From Limnohabitans sp. Hippo3 (lineage in GTDB: Bacteria; Pseudomonadota; Gammaproteobacteria; Burkholderiales; Burkholderiaceae_C): a stretch of DNA of 64,000 nucleotides. The notes below the pieces were generated by a model, which was not told where the DNA came from, searched no databases, and saw nothing but the letters and a program-made list of their open reading frames with translations. Positions within the stretch are counted from its first letter, which is position 1. Each line of letters opens with the position of its first letter. Shown in pieces: positions 41,173-51,496 of the stretch. The stretch spans positions 62,001-126,000 of the forward strand of contig NZ_NESF01000004.1 in assembly GCF_003063665.1 (NCBI RefSeq), in the 5' to 3' direction. The translations under genes were made by a program, and so were the position numbers.

Positions 41173-41643
41173 TCAAAGGTGTAACGGCAGGGTGTCTGTC
41201 CTGGGGCGCGAATATACAGCGCATCTAAATCCGTGCCACTTTGAGGGTATCGCGGCCGCGCTCAGCCAGGCGCAGGCCCAGGAGCCATGGCTTGCGCCTT
41301 GAGCATCCTGAAAACGGACAAAAAGCAGCAGTACATCCCCCGCATCCCAACCCACCAACACGTCCAGGCCTTGGTGTTCACCATCCACGGGCTGCCAAAA
41401 CCAGGCCTGCCCGCTCCAGAACAAACGCCCACCTGTCAGCGTTTGCCGCGGCGCCCACACCGCAGCGCCGCCGACACAAAGGCACCAGAACGCCCAAGCG
41501 GCAAGCACCTCTGCGGTCGATGTCTGCGCCTGCATGGGCCAAGCCAACAAACCGATGGCAGACAACAAGGCCATCAGCAGGCCTAACGCACGGCCCCAAA
41601 CAAAACGCCCCACCGGGAAAGCCACAGGTGGGGCGTTGTGCAT
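41173..41643 (-). CDS. Small membrane protein, possibly YgfX/CptA-like
   Basis: A 156-residue protein. Two membrane helices (about 18-40 and 46-64) are followed by a Trp-rich soluble part: GGRLFWSGQAWFWQPV, DVLLLFVRFQDAQG, ACAWLSAAAIPSKWHGFRCAVYS. The arrangement of two spans, a W-x-L/F-G-x-x-W strand pair and a terminal RCAVYS resembles YgfX-type proteins, but the match is by impression only. It begins 14 bp after fabF and ends 92 bp before mucD, where the sigma-E genes would be expected. The ribosome site is weak. Confidence 0.55.
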   Translation of the reverse strand: MHNAPPVAFPVGRFVWGRALGLLMALLSAIGLLAWPMQAQTSTAEVLAAWAFWCLCVGGAAVWAPRQTLTGGRLFWSGQAWFWQPVDGEHQGLDVLVGWDAGDVLLLFVRFQDAQGASHGSWACAWLSAAAIPSKWHGFRCAVYSRPRTDTLPLHL

Positions 41644-41657
41644 GGTGGTAACCCGGA

Positions 41658-42902
41658 TCAGATGCGTTTGAACACCAGCGAGCCGTTGGTGCCGCCGAAA
41701 CCGAAGTTGTTCTTCAGGGCCACATCGATTTTCATATCGCGGGCCGTGTTGGCACAGTAGTCCAGATCACACTCAGGGTCGGGGTTGACCAGGTTGATCG
41801 TGGGCGGCACTTTTTGGTGGTGCAGCGCCAGCACGGTGAACACGCTCTCAATGCCGCCCGCGCCACCCAACAGGTGACCGGTCATGGACTTGGTGGAGCT
41901 GACCACGGTTTTGTACGCGTGATCACCCAAAGCCGCTTTGATGGCATTGGTTTCGTTGATGTCGCCCAGCGGCGTCGAGGTGCCGTGCGCGTTCAGGTAG
42001 TCGATCTGGTCGGCGTTGACACCGGCATTGCGCATGGCATTGAGCATCGCGCGGCGTGGGCCGTCCATGTTCGGCGCGGTCATGTGACCGGCGTCAGCGC
42101 TCATGCCGTAACCACCCAACTCGGCGTAAATCTTGGCGCCACGCGCTTTGGCGTGTTCGTACTCTTCGAGCACCATCACACCTGCGCCCTCGCCCAGCAC
42201 AAAACCGTCGCGGTCCTTGTCCCAGGGACGCGATGCCGCTGTCGGGTCGTCGTTGCGGGTCGACAAGGCGCGCATGGCGGCGAAGCCACCCACGCCCAGT
42301 GGCGACACGGTGCCTTCGGAGCCACCGGCAATCATCACATCCGCGTCGCCGTATTCGATCAGACGACCGGCTTCGCCAATGCTGTGCAAACCTGTGGTGC
42401 AAGCGGTCACCACGGCCAGGTTGGGGCCTTTGAAACCACTGCGCATCGACACATGGCCCGAGATCATGTTGATGATCGAGGCCGGGACGAAAAATGGGGA
42501 AATGCGACGCGCGCCGCGCGCCGTGTACTCGATGTGGGTGTCCTCGATCAGCGGCAAGCCACCAATGCCCGAACCGATCACCACACCGATGCGGCAGGCC
42601 TCTTCTTCACTCAGTGCATCGCCTGTGGGCAGCCCGGAGTCCTGGATGGCCTGGGCGGCTGCGGCAATGCCGTAATGAATGAAGCGGTCCATCGTCCGCG
42701 CCTCTTTGGCGCTGATGTAGGACTCGAGGTCAAAATTCTTGATTTCACCCGCGATGCGGCACGACATCGCCGAAGCGTCGAAACGGGTGATGGGACCAAT
42801 GCCGGACTGGCCGGCTAGCAGGTTGGACCATGCGTCGGCGACCGTGTTGCCCACGGGGCTGACGCATCCCAAACCCGTGATAACAACGCGGCGCCGGGTC
42901 AT
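41658..42902 (-). CDS. fabF: 3-oxoacyl-[ACP] synthase II
   Basis: A 414-residue condensing enzyme of fatty-acid elongation. The active-site Cys is in [15 protein letters not shown]; the two His are in [12 protein letters not shown] and [16 protein letters not shown], and [14 protein letters not shown] closes the protein. [17 protein letters not shown] is the usual start. It is six bp after acpP. Confidence 0.97.
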   Translation of the reverse strand: MTRRRVVITGLGCVSPVGNTVADAWSNLLAGQSGIGPITRFDASAMSCRIAGEIKNFDLESYISAKEARTMDRFIHYGIAAAAQAIQDSGLPTGDALSEEEACRIGVVIGSGIGGLPLIEDTHIEYTARGARRISPFFVPASIINMISGHVSMRSGFKGPNLAVVTACTTGLHSIGEAGRLIEYGDADVMIAGGSEGTVSPLGVGGFAAMRALSTRNDDPTAASRPWDKDRDGFVLGEGAGVMVLEEYEHAKARGAKIYAELGGYGMSADAGHMTAPNMDGPRRAMLNAMRNAGVNADQIDYLNAHGTSTPLGDINETNAIKAALGDHAYKTVVSSTKSMTGHLLGGAGGIESVFTVLALHHQKVPPTINLVNPDPECDLDYCANTARDMKIDVALKNNFGFGGTNGSLVFKRI

Positions 42903-42908
42903 CGTCGA

Positions 42909-43947
<1,039 letters not shown>

Positions 43948-43951
<4 letters not shown>

Positions 43952-44898
43952 GCGAGGAGTCCTTTCACTTCAGCCAGGGTGGCGGGGTCGTACAGCGCCA
44001 CGCCGTTCAATTCAGCGTCAATCCGCTTGGTCATGCCCGCCAGCACTTTGCCGGGGCCGCATTCGACCAGGGTCGTCACGCCACGGGCCTTGATGGCCTG
44101 CACGCACTCGACCCAGCGCACCGGGCCAAAGGCCTGGCGGTACAGCGCATCGCGGATGCGGTCAGCGTCGGTTTCGATGGCCACGTCGATGTTGTTCAGC
44201 ACCGGGATCTGCGGCGCGCCCAAATTCAGGGTGGCCAGCTTTTCGCGCAGCTTTTCGGCGGCGGGCTTCATCAGGCTCGAATGGAAAGGTGCCGACACGG
44301 GCAAAAGCAGCGCGCGCTTGGCGCCCATGCCCTTGAGCACTTCACAGGCCTTGTCCACGGCCGCCTTGCTGCCCGCGATCACGGTTTGCGCGGCGTCGTT
44401 GAAGTTCACGGCTTCGACCACTTCGGCGCTACCCGCCGCAAAAGTGGCTTGCGCCGCTTTGCAGCCTTCGATGACTTTGTCCGAGGCCAAGCCCAAAATG
44501 GCGGCCATGGCCCCCACGCCCACAGGCACAGCTTCTTGCATGGCGGCGGCGCGCAGGCGCACCAGCGGCGCGGCTTGTGTGAGCGTCAAAACGCCCGAGG
44601 CCACCAAAGCGCTGTACTCGCCCAGCGAGTGACCAGCCACCACGGACGGCTTGGCACCACCTTCGGCCAGCCAGGCGCGGTAGGCGGCCACGGCCGACAC
44701 CAGCATCACGGGCTGGGTGTTGGTGGTCATGGCCAGCGCTTCCTTGGGGCCTTCGTGGATCAGTTGGGCCACGTCTTCGCCCAGAGCGTCCGAGGCTTCC
44801 TTCAAGGTTTCAAGCACGGCGGGGTGGTCGCCCCACGCGTCCAGCATGCCCACCGATTGGGAGCCTTGGCCGGGAAAAACAAAAGCAAATGTGGTCAT
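43948..44898 (-). CDS. fabD: Malonyl-CoA:ACP transacylase
   Basis: A 316-residue enzyme loading malonate on ACP. FAFVFPGQGSQSVGML starts the fold, and the nucleophile is S91 in VAGHSLGEYSALVASG. QPVMLVSAVAAYRAW and VSAPFHSSLMKPA are further marks; the latter holds the catalytic His. The ATG at 44898 is preceded by TTG-CAC in frame; ATG is preferred. It is 68 bp after fabH. Confidence 0.96.
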
Positions 44899-44966
44899 GT
44901 GCAAATTCAGAGTCTGAAAAGAATGGGGATCAGCGTGCTGCGCACCGCTGGCCCGGGCCTGTCACA

Positions 44967-45944
44967 TCAATAACGCAATAGCACCGAACCCCAGGTGAAG
45001 CCGCCGCCCACGCCTTCGAGCATGAGGGTCTGGCCACGCTGGATGCGCCCGTCGCGCACGGCGGTGTCCAGCGCCAGCGGGATCGAGGCGGCCGAGGTGT
45101 TGCCGTGCTGGTCGACGGTCACCACCACCTTGTCAGCGCCCAGCTTGAGCTTTTTGGCGGTGCTTTGCATGATGCGGATGTTGGCCTGGTGCGGAATCAA
45201 CCAGTCAATGTCGGCATCGGTCAGATTGGCCTTGGCCAGGCTGGCGCGGGCGGTGTCTTCGAGCACACCCACGGCCAGCTTGAAGACGGCCTGGCCGTCC
45301 ATTTTCAGGACGGGGTCGCCCAGAATACCGCCCCGGTTGACGTGGCCGGGCACGCACAAGATGTCCTTGTACTTGCCGTCGGCGTGCAAATCGGTGGCCA
45401 AAATGCCGGGTTGATCCGAGGCTTCGAGCACCACCGCGCCTGCGCCATCGCCAAACAACACGCAGGTCGTGCGGTCCTTGAAGTCGAGGATGCGGCTGAA
45501 AATCTCTGAACCAATGACCAAAGCGCGCTTGGCCGAACCGGACTGGATCATCGAATCGGCAACGGTCAGGGCATAAACGAAACCACTGCACACGGCCTGG
45601 ACGTCGAATGCTGGGCAACCTGCTGCGCCCAGTTTGTGCTGCACCATGGTGGCCACCGACGGGAACACCATGTCGGGGGTCGAGGTGGCCACGATGATCA
45701 GATCGATGTCTTGCGCAGCCAAGCCCGCAGCGCTGAGTGCCTGGCGGGCGGCTTCGGTGGCCAGATCGCTGCAGCCTTGCTCATCGGCCGCGAAGTGCCG
45801 GGCGCGGATGCCGGTCCGCTCCACAATCCAGTCGTCGGAGGTTTCCACCCCCTGCTGCGCCAATTCGGCGGCCAAGTCGGCGTTGCTCAGGCGTCTGGCG
45901 GGCAGGTAGCTACCAGTGCCCAAAATGCGTGAATAAATTCTCAT
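44967..45944 (-). CDS. fabH: 3-oxoacyl-[ACP] synthase III
   Basis: A 325-residue enzyme starting fatty-acid chains from acetyl-CoA and malonyl-ACP. The Cys is C119 in [14 protein letters not shown], the His in [11 protein letters not shown] and the Asn in [12 protein letters not shown]. The C-terminal [19 protein letters not shown] is conserved. The ATG overlaps the plsX stop (ATGA). Confidence 0.97.
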   Translation of the reverse strand: MRIYSRILGTGSYLPARRLSNADLAAELAQQGVETSDDWIVERTGIRARHFAADEQGCSDLATEAARQALSAAGLAAQDIDLIIVATSTPDMVFPSVATMVQHKLGAAGCPAFDVQAVCSGFVYALTVADSMIQSGSAKRALVIGSEIFSRILDFKDRTTCVLFGDGAGAVVLEASDQPGILATDLHADGKYKDILCVPGHVNRGGILGDPVLKMDGQAVFKLAVGVLEDTARASLAKANLTDADIDWLIPHQANIRIMQSTAKKLKLGADKVVVTVDQHGNTSAASIPLALDTAVRDGRIQRGQTLMLEGVGGGFTWGSVLLRY

Positions 45945-47005
45945 ACAGATGTGACCGCAGGTTCAGATCGCTCGGCCTGCGCACCCATCAGCAAAGGTGC
46001 AGCATGGGCGATGCGGTCTCGAACGCGGTCCAGCAATTGGTTTCGGGCTGCATCATAAGCCCGGATCAGGGCATTCTCAAAAGCCAACTCGTCGGCCGAG
46101 CCGTGGCTTTTGAAGACCAGTCCACGCAAGCCCAGCAAAGCAGCGCCGTTGTAACGGCGATGATCTACACGGTTTTTAAATGCAGTTAAGACCGGATAAG
46201 CCAACAAAGCGACTGTTTTCGTGAAAATGTTGCGAGAAAACTCAGCTTTTAAAAAGCCGCCGACCATGGTCGCCAGGCCTTCGCTGGCCTTCAAGGCCAC
46301 ATTGCCGACAAAGCCGTCGCAGACCACGATGTCCACCGTGCCTTTGAAAATATCGTTGCCTTCCACGTTGCCATGGAAGTTCAAATCTTCGGAGTTGGCC
46401 GCAGATCGCAACAATTCACCGGTTTTTTTGATGATTTCATTGCCCTTGATGGCCTCTTCACCGATGTTGAGCAAGCCTACAGAAGGCTGATCCTTGTCTT
46501 GCAGGACCGACACCAGCGCCGAACCCATGACGGCAAACTGCAACAAATGCTCGGGCGTACAGTCCACATTGGCCCCCAGATCAAGCATGGTGGTACCACC
46601 ACCCTTGAAGTTGGGCATCTGGCCCGCGATGGCCGGCCGGTCAATGCCGTCCATGGTTTTGAGCACATAACGGGCGATGGCCATCAAGGCCCCGGTGTTG
46701 CCCGCCGACACCGCAGCAGCGGCCTTGCCGTCGCGCACCTGCTCGATGGCCACACGCATGGAAGAATCTTTCTTCTTGCGCAGCGCCACCTCCAGTGGAT
46801 CGTCCATTTCGACCACTTCGGTGGCCGCCACCACCACGGCACGGGGATCGGCAAAGGACGCGAGAGCATCCGCACGCCCCACCAGCAACAAACGTGCATC
46901 AGGGTGGGTGGCCAGAAAATGGCGGCAAGCCGCCAGCGTGACGCGAGGGCCGTGGTCGCCACCCATGCAATCGACAGCCAGGGTGATCGGGATGGGCGAG
47001 GTCAT
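45941..47005 (-). CDS. plsX: Phosphate acyltransferase PlsX
   Basis: A 354-residue enzyme making acyl-phosphate from acyl-ACP for phospholipid synthesis. [18 protein letters not shown] is the N-terminal signature. [23 protein letters not shown] and [19 protein letters not shown] follow. It lies between rpmF and fabH; a hairpin with a T-run separates it from rpmF, probably lowering its expression relative to the ribosomal protein. Confidence 0.96.
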   Translation of the reverse strand: MTSPIPITLAVDCMGGDHGPRVTLAACRHFLATHPDARLLLVGRADALASFADPRAVVVAATEVVEMDDPLEVALRKKKDSSMRVAIEQVRDGKAAAAVSAGNTGALMAIARYVLKTMDGIDRPAIAGQMPNFKGGGTTMLDLGANVDCTPEHLLQFAVMGSALVSVLQDKDQPSVGLLNIGEEAIKGNEIIKKTGELLRSAANSEDLNFHGNVEGNDIFKGTVDIVVCDGFVGNVALKASEGLATMVGGFLKAEFSRNIFTKTVALLAYPVLTAFKNRVDHRRYNGAALLGLRGLVFKSHGSADELAFENALIRAYDAARNQLLDRVRDRIAHAAPLLMGAQAERSEPAVTSV

Positions 47006-47048
47006 GGATTCCTAGAGCTCAAAACCGTTTTAAAAATCCCCAGCCATA

Positions 47049-47094
47049 AAAACAAAAGCCCGAGGCTACTTGCAAAGTAGCGCCGGGCCTTTTG
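47049..47094 (-). terminator. Intercistronic terminator between rpmF and plsX
   Basis: On the minus strand the two-part stem GCCCG...GCTACTT / AAGTAGC...CGGGC, with a three-base loop and flanking A/T runs, is followed by TTTTGTTTTT. It lies 20 bp after the rpmF stop, inside a conserved operon, so it is likely a partial terminator. Confidence 0.7.
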
Positions 47095-47114
47095 AGGCTT
47101 GGGGCTGACGCCGA

Positions 47115-47297
47115 TCAGGCTTCAGATTTGTTTTTCAACACCTGGCGGCCACGGTAAAAACCGTTGGGGCTGATGTGGTGACGCAGGTGGGTTTCGCCTG
47201 TGGTGGGCTCGACTGCGATGCCGGGCACGTTCAGGGCGTTGTGCGAACGGTGCATACCGCGCTTGGAAGGCGACTTTTTGTTTTGCTGAACAGCCAT
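47115..47297 (-). CDS. rpmF: 50S ribosomal protein L32
   Basis: A 60-residue basic protein starting [20 protein letters not shown] and containing [20 protein letters not shown], as in other betaproteobacterial L32 proteins. It has no zinc cysteines, which is normal for this lineage. GGAG lies nine bases before the ATG. It sits between yceD and plsX, the standard order. Confidence 0.97.
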   Translation of the reverse strand: MAVQQNKKSPSKRGMHRSHNALNVPGIAVEPTTGETHLRHHISPNGFYRGRQVLKNKSEA

Positions 47298-47389
47298 GAT
47301 GGCTCCTTGGAAGCTGGGAGGCCGCGCAAATGAAGACGCAGCGTCTGGTTAATGAGAATGTCACCCAGGATTGCTGAGCGAAGCCATTG

Positions 47390-47395
47390 ATTATA
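47390..47395 (-). promoter_or_regulatory. -10 box of a likely rpmF promoter
   Basis: A perfect TATAAT on the minus strand, about 95 bp before the rpmF start, in the yceD-rpmF gap. There is no strong -35 box at the usual distance. It would allow rpmF and downstream genes to be expressed apart from yceD. Confidence 0.45.
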
Positions 47396-47434
47396 GCCTA
47401 AGACAAGCCCCACGGGAAGGGGACTATGACAGGC

Positions 47435-47986
47435 TCATTGGGGCTTGCCGGTTTTCAAGCCCGCCAGAACACCAAACGGGTTCGGCCGCTCGGCGGCCAC
47501 TTCAAACGCCGGATCCACCGCCGACATGGGCACGGCCTGCGGGCAAACTTCGTGCAAAGGCACCAGTGGCAAAGACAAAATCAGCTCATCCTCGACCAAG
47601 GCCAAGGCATCGAAGTCGCGGCTGATGACCAAAATATCCTCTTCGGCCTCATCGTCCAGAGCCGCGGCGGTGGCTTCGTCGGCCACAAAGCGAAATGAGC
47701 GCTCGGCCTCCACCGTTTCCAGCACCGGGGTCAGGCACCGCTGGCACTGCATGGGCAAATCCACGGTCGCATGCAAATCCAGCCAAATCTGGTCTGCCCC
47801 GCCCGATTGAGGCACCGTGTGGCCTTGCAAGCGCCAAACCACCCGGCCAGCGGCCAGCTGCGCTTGGCCCCATTGCTCCTCGGCTAAACGTGGCCAATCG
47901 GCCAAGGCCCCTTCGCCCTCCAGGTGCATGGCGTCACGGGCAAAAGACAGCAAGTCCAAGTGTTGGGGGTCCAATTTTTTTTCCAT
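47435..47986 (-). CDS. yceD: YceD family protein (DUF177), large ribosomal subunit accumulation factor
   Basis: A 183-residue protein of the YceD/DUF177 family, linked to 23S rRNA/L32 metabolism in plants and bacteria. The central Cys pair region is PMQCQRCLTPVLETV near residues 79-93. An acidic stretch (ALDDEAEEDILVI) and EDELILSLPLVPLHEVC follow. It lies upstream of rpmF as in most bacteria. The ATG is six bases after a TACACT box, so its mRNA could start at the ATG itself. Confidence 0.92.
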   Translation of the reverse strand: MEKKLDPQHLDLLSFARDAMHLEGEGALADWPRLAEEQWGQAQLAAGRVVWRLQGHTVPQSGGADQIWLDLHATVDLPMQCQRCLTPVLETVEAERSFRFVADEATAAALDDEAEEDILVISRDFDALALVEDELILSLPLVPLHEVCPQAVPMSAVDPAFEVAAERPNPFGVLAGLKTGKPQ

Positions 47987-47992
47987 GGCTGC

Positions 47993-48023
47993 AGTGTAAG
48001 AGAATCACCCATCCGAATTTCAA
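47993..48023 (-). promoter_or_regulatory. Promoter of yceD, possibly giving a leaderless mRNA
   Basis: On the minus strand TTGAAA (48023-48018) and TACACT (47998-47993) have a 19-bp spacer. Only six bases separate the -10 box from the yceD ATG, so the +1 should coincide with the start codon. Consensus reading only. Confidence 0.45.
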
Positions 48024-48037
48024 CGGGGATTTGCGCC

Positions 48038-48649
48038 TTGACACCGACATCTGCTGCCACACCCGCCCTCAGCCGCCCTGTGGTGCTGGGCTCGACCTCG
48101 CGCTACCGGCGCGAATTGCTGGAGCGCTTGCGCATCCCTTTCAGCGTGACCGCACCCGAAGTAGACGAAACCCCCATGACGGGTGAAAGCCCCAGGAATC
48201 TGGCCTTGCGCCTGGCTTTGGCCAAAGCACAGGCCGTTGCCGCCTTGCACCCGGAAGCGGTGGTGATTGGCTCGGACCAGGTGGCCGATTTGGCGGGTCA
48301 GCCCTTGGGCAAGCCGGGCGAGCACGCGCGCGCGGTGCAGCAACTGCGCCAGATGCGTGGACAGACGGTGATTTTTCAGACCGCGCTGGCGGTGGTGTGC
48401 CGTGTCATAGGCTTTGAAGCGGTCGATCTGGCCGAAGTCCGGGTGGTCTTTCGTGACCTGAGCGATGCTGAAATCGAGGCGTACCTGCAGGCAGAAAAGC
48501 CTTACGACTGTGCCGGCAGCGCCAAAAGCGAAGGCTTGGGCATTGCCTTGCTCGAGTCGATTGACAACGATGACCCCACGGCCTTGGTCGGTCTGCCCCT
48601 CATCCGCACCGCACGCCTGTTGCGTCAGGCTGGAGTGAAACTGCTGTGA
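48038..48649 (+). CDS. Maf-like nucleotide pyrophosphatase (YceF type)
   Basis: About 203 residues. Members hydrolyse noncanonical or modified nucleoside triphosphates (YceF prefers m7GTP). VVLGSTSRYRRELLERLRIPF is the family N-terminal loop. EVDETPMTGESPRNLALRLALAKA, VIGSDQVADLAGQPLGKPG and YDCAGSAKSEGLGI are intact. No ATG is available; I take the TTG at 48038, with GGGGAT upstream, and a GTG nearer the fold is possible. It is divergent from yceD, a conserved pairing. The stop overlaps the next gene by four bases. Confidence 0.88.
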   Translation: MTPTSAATPALSRPVVLGSTSRYRRELLERLRIPFSVTAPEVDETPMTGESPRNLALRLALAKAQAVAALHPEAVVIGSDQVADLAGQPLGKPGEHARAVQQLRQMRGQTVIFQTALAVVCRVIGFEAVDLAEVRVVFRDLSDAEIEAYLQAEKPYDCAGSAKSEGLGIALLESIDNDDPTALVGLPLIRTARLLRQAGVKLL

Positions 48650-49419
48650 ACGCCCCCCAACCACGCCAAGGCTGCCTGTTTTTGGTGCCCACCCCACTCG
48701 ACTTTGCTTGCACCGAACAAGCCCCCATCGCCGATGTCTTGCCCACCAAAACCTTGGCCACGGCTGCCGGCATCCAGCACTGGGTCTGCGAAAACGCCAA
48801 AAGCACCCGCGCTTTTTTGAAGCGCGTGGGCGAAACCCACCCCTTGATCGCCCCGCTGGCCGAGCAAAGCATCACCGAATTACCCCGCCATGTGCACAAA
48901 AAAGGCGACCATCAATCGGGTTTTGATGGCAAACCGCTGCTGACAGCCGCTTTGCAGGGGCACGATGTGGGCCTGATCAGCGAAGCGGGCATGCCCGCCG
49001 TGGCTGACCCCGGCAGTTCGGTCGTGCGGGCAGCGCACGATCTGGGCATCGCCGTGGTGCCGCTGGTCGGCCCGGTGTCCTTGCTGCTGGCCTTGGCCGC
49101 CAGTGGCCTCAATGGCCAGAACTTTGCCTTTGTGGGCTACCTGCCGCAAGATGCGGGGGAGCGAACAGCCCGCCTGAAACAACTGGAGTCACTGGCCCTC
49201 AAAACCGGCCAGACCCAGCTGTGGATCGAAACCCCCTACCGCAATGCCGCCATGCTCAGCGGCTTGCTGCAAAGCCTGAACGCCAACACGCGCCTGGCAA
49301 TCGCCAGCGGCTTGACGCTGCCGTCGGCCAGCATCCAGAGCCACACCGTGGCGCAATGGAAAAAGGGCAGACAAGGCCCGGATGGTCACACGCCCGCGGT
49401 TTATGCCATCGGGCCTTGA
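48646..49419 (+). CDS. RsmI-like tetrapyrrole-methylase-fold methyltransferase
   Basis: A 257-residue SAM-dependent methylase related to RsmI (16S rRNA C1402 2'-O-methylation) but distinct. GCLFLVPTPLDF replaces the RsmI LYIVPTPIGNL, and the DTRHT loop after it is absent. The SAM-side blocks GLISEAGMPAVADPGSSVVRAA and VVPLVGPVSLLLALAASGL with FVGYLP are clear. The target is unknown. It starts with a GTG overlapping the maf stop (GTGA) and ends convergently with sppA. Whether a true rsmI exists elsewhere cannot be seen here. Confidence 0.8.
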   Translation: MNAPQPRQGCLFLVPTPLDFACTEQAPIADVLPTKTLATAAGIQHWVCENAKSTRAFLKRVGETHPLIAPLAEQSITELPRHVHKKGDHQSGFDGKPLLTAALQGHDVGLISEAGMPAVADPGSSVVRAAHDLGIAVVPLVGPVSLLLALAASGLNGQNFAFVGYLPQDAGERTARLKQLESLALKTGQTQLWIETPYRNAAMLSGLLQSLNANTRLAIASGLTLPSASIQSHTVAQWKKGRQGPDGHTPAVYAIGP

Positions 49420-49440
49420 TGTGGGGTGAGGCCTTGCGAC

Positions 49441-50436
49441 TCAGCGCAGGCCTGTGCTGGCGCGCAAGGCACGCACCGTGCCTTCGCCCACGGCAGCGCC
49501 AAAGCGCTTGACCAGACGCTCGGCCACGTTTTCGCGCTGGGTGTAATCGATCACATCCGGGGCCTTGACCACCTCACGTGCGACGCCGTCCAGACTGCCC
49601 AGGCTGTCGGCCAAGCCCAGATCCACCGCCTGCTGCCCACTCCAGAAAAGGCCGCTGAACATCTCGGGGGTTTCCTTCAGGCGATCGCCACGCCCTTTTT
49701 TCACCACCTCGATGAATTGGGTGTGGATTTGGTCCAGCATCGCCTGGGCGTGCTTGCGCTGCGCCTCGGTTTGTGGGCTGAACGGGTCCAGGAAACCCTT
49801 GTTGACCCCAGCAGTCATCAAGCGGCGCTCCACGCCCAGTTTGTCCATCAATTCGGTGAACCCAAAACCGTCCATCAGCACGCCAATGCTGCCCACGATG
49901 CTGGCCTTGTCGACATAAATCTTGTCTGCCGCAGCCGCAATGTAGTAAGCGGCTGACGCGCAGGACTCTTCCACCACGGCATAAATGGGCTTGTTGTGCA
50001 AAGCCCGCAAGCGAACAATTTCGTCGTTGATGAGGCCCGCCTGCACCGGGCTGCCGCCGGGGGAATTGATCAGCAACACCAAGGCCTGCGAGCCCGAATC
50101 CTCCAAAGCCAGGCGCATGGACGACATGACGTTTTCCGCGCTGGCCTCGGTCTCTGAGCCGATCTCACCCACGATGGACACCATGGCCGTGTGCGGCATG
50201 GTGGGGTTACTGGTCGGTGCGCTGTAACTGAAGAGCTGCCAAAACACCACTGCCAAAAACACCAACCAAGCCACGCGCAAACCCACTTTCCAGCGGCGGG
50301 CTGTTTTCTGCTCGTTCAAATTGGCAAACGCCAGCTGCTCCAAGGTCTGGCGTGCCCAGCCTTCATCCGGGGCCATGACGGCATGGACGGGTTCACTGGC
50401 GGCCGAAGCGGACACGGGGTCCTGAGGGTCTTGCAT
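49441..50436 (-). CDS. sppA: Signal peptide peptidase SppA-like S49 protease
   Basis: A 331-residue membrane-anchored serine protease. One membrane helix spans about 50-70 (VGLRVAWLVFLAVVFWQLF), then the S49 domain. LVLLINSPGGSPVQAGLI and AVVEESCASAAYYIAAAAD precede the nucleophile Ser in KASIVGSIGVLMDGFGF, and FSGLFWSGQQAVDLGLAD follows. It is the half-length single-domain form. The ATG at 50436 is chosen over a TTG two codons earlier. It begins two bases after the Rieske gene stop. Confidence 0.92.
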   Translation of the reverse strand: MQDPQDPVSASAASEPVHAVMAPDEGWARQTLEQLAFANLNEQKTARRWKVGLRVAWLVFLAVVFWQLFSYSAPTSNPTMPHTAMVSIVGEIGSETEASAENVMSSMRLALEDSGSQALVLLINSPGGSPVQAGLINDEIVRLRALHNKPIYAVVEESCASAAYYIAAAADKIYVDKASIVGSIGVLMDGFGFTELMDKLGVERRLMTAGVNKGFLDPFSPQTEAQRKHAQAMLDQIHTQFIEVVKKGRGDRLKETPEMFSGLFWSGQQAVDLGLADSLGSLDGVAREVVKAPDVIDYTQRENVAERLVKRFGAAVGEGTVRALRASTGLR

Positions 50437-50438
50437 GG

Positions 50439-50804
50439 TCAAAATTCAAGGGGTTTCAAGTTGTAGGCAGTATGCCAGTGAACCACGCCGTCCCGCTCTG
50501 AAAGGTCTATTTTGACCAGGCCGCCACGACAGGGGCCACCGGCACAAGCGCCCGTATCGGGCTGGTAAGTCGCGCCGTGCGTGGCGCACATGAGCCACCG
50601 CCCGGTGTCGTCAAAAAAACGGTCTGGCTGGTAGTCCATTTCCATGGCCACATGGGTGCAGCGGTTCAGGTAGGCGTGCACTTGGCCCTGGTAACGGATG
50701 GCAAAAGCCCGGCAGGTCTGTCCGGCGTACACGATGTCAAAGGGCACCGCCCGTCCGGCGTTGACCAGATCGGCGCTGTTGCACAAGGGAATCATCTGCT
50801 CCAT
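50439..50804 (-). CDS. Rieske [2Fe-2S] domain protein
   Basis: A 121-residue stand-alone Rieske ferredoxin-like protein. The cluster ligands are C-x-H in NRCTHVAMEMDY and C-x-x-H in LMCATHGATYQPDTGACAGGPC. Such proteins supply electrons to oxygenases or have unknown redox roles; no oxygenase is nearby. The ATG at 50804 has GAGG seven bases upstream; a TTG further upstream overlaps gph. It is part of the rluC-gph-rieske-sppA series. Confidence 0.9.
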   Translation of the reverse strand: MEQMIPLCNSADLVNAGRAVPFDIVYAGQTCRAFAIRYQGQVHAYLNRCTHVAMEMDYQPDRFFDDTGRWLMCATHGATYQPDTGACAGGPCRGGLVKIDLSERDGVVHWHTAYNLKPLEF

Positions 50805-50818
50805 GGGGGCCCCTCGTT

Positions 50819-51496
50819 TCAAGCGTGCTGCAACAACCAGTCGTGCAATTCACGCACGCTGTGCGCCACATGGCGCGGCTTCAGCACATGAAAAGCCTCA
50901 GGCTCGTGGGCCCCGTAACTCACGCCCACGCTGGCACAACCTGCATTCAGGGCCATCTGCAGGTCATGCGTGGTGTCGCCAATCATCAAGGTGCGCTCGG
51001 GCTCTGCGCCAAATTCGCGCATCAACTCGTGCAGCATCAAAGGGTTGGGCTTGCCCGCTGTCTCGTCGGCCGTGCGCGAACCATCGAACACACCGCGCAG
51101 CTCCACAGCCTGCAAGGCTTCATTTAGACCATGGCGGCTTTTGCCGGTGGCCACCGTCAGCCAGTGGTGCCGGGCTTTGAGGGCGTCGAGCAAATCCAGC
51201 ACGCCCTCAAACAGGCTGATGTCGTTCTGGTGCTGCAGGTAATGGTGGCGGTAACGCTCGCCCAGGGCCGGGTATTTGTCTTTCGGCACATCGGGCGCGG
51301 CGTGGGCCAGCGCGGGCAACAGCGACATGCCGATCACATAAGAGGCCGTCTCGCGTGTGGGCTCCTGCCCGCCCACATCCACCACCGCCCGCTGGATGCA
51401 GCGGGTGATGATGGCGGTGGAGTCAAACAAAGTGCCATCCCAATCGAAAGCGATCAGGTCAAACTGGCGGGGTCTGAAGTGGGGCATGGTCGACAT
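50819..51496 (-). CDS. HAD-family phosphatase, phosphoglycolate phosphatase-like
   Basis: A 225-residue haloacid dehalogenase-type phosphatase. Motif I is IAFDWDGTLFDSTA, motif II WLTVATGKS, motif III in GKPNPLMLHELM and motif IV TLMIGDTTHDLQMA. This variant (WDGTLFDS, GDTTHDL) is usually annotated as Gph; the substrate is unproven. The ATG at 51496 lies inside the rluC 3' end (38-bp overlap); a second in-frame ATG is three codons later. Confidence 0.85.
   Translation of the reverse strand: MSTMPHFRPRQFDLIAFDWDGTLFDSTAIITRCIQRAVVDVGGQEPTRETASYVIGMSLLPALAHAAPDVPKDKYPALGERYRHHYLQHQNDISLFEGVLDLLDALKARHHWLTVATGKSRHGLNEALQAVELRGVFDGSRTADETAGKPNPLMLHELMREFGAEPERTLMIGDTTHDLQMALNAGCASVGVSYGAHEPEAFHVLKPRHVAHSVRELHDWLLQHA

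Noticed and set aside
41080-41224. Longer N-terminus for MucD starting upstream of 41080
   Set aside because: It would place about 48 residues before the signal peptide and ignore the strong AAGGAG site at the GTG.
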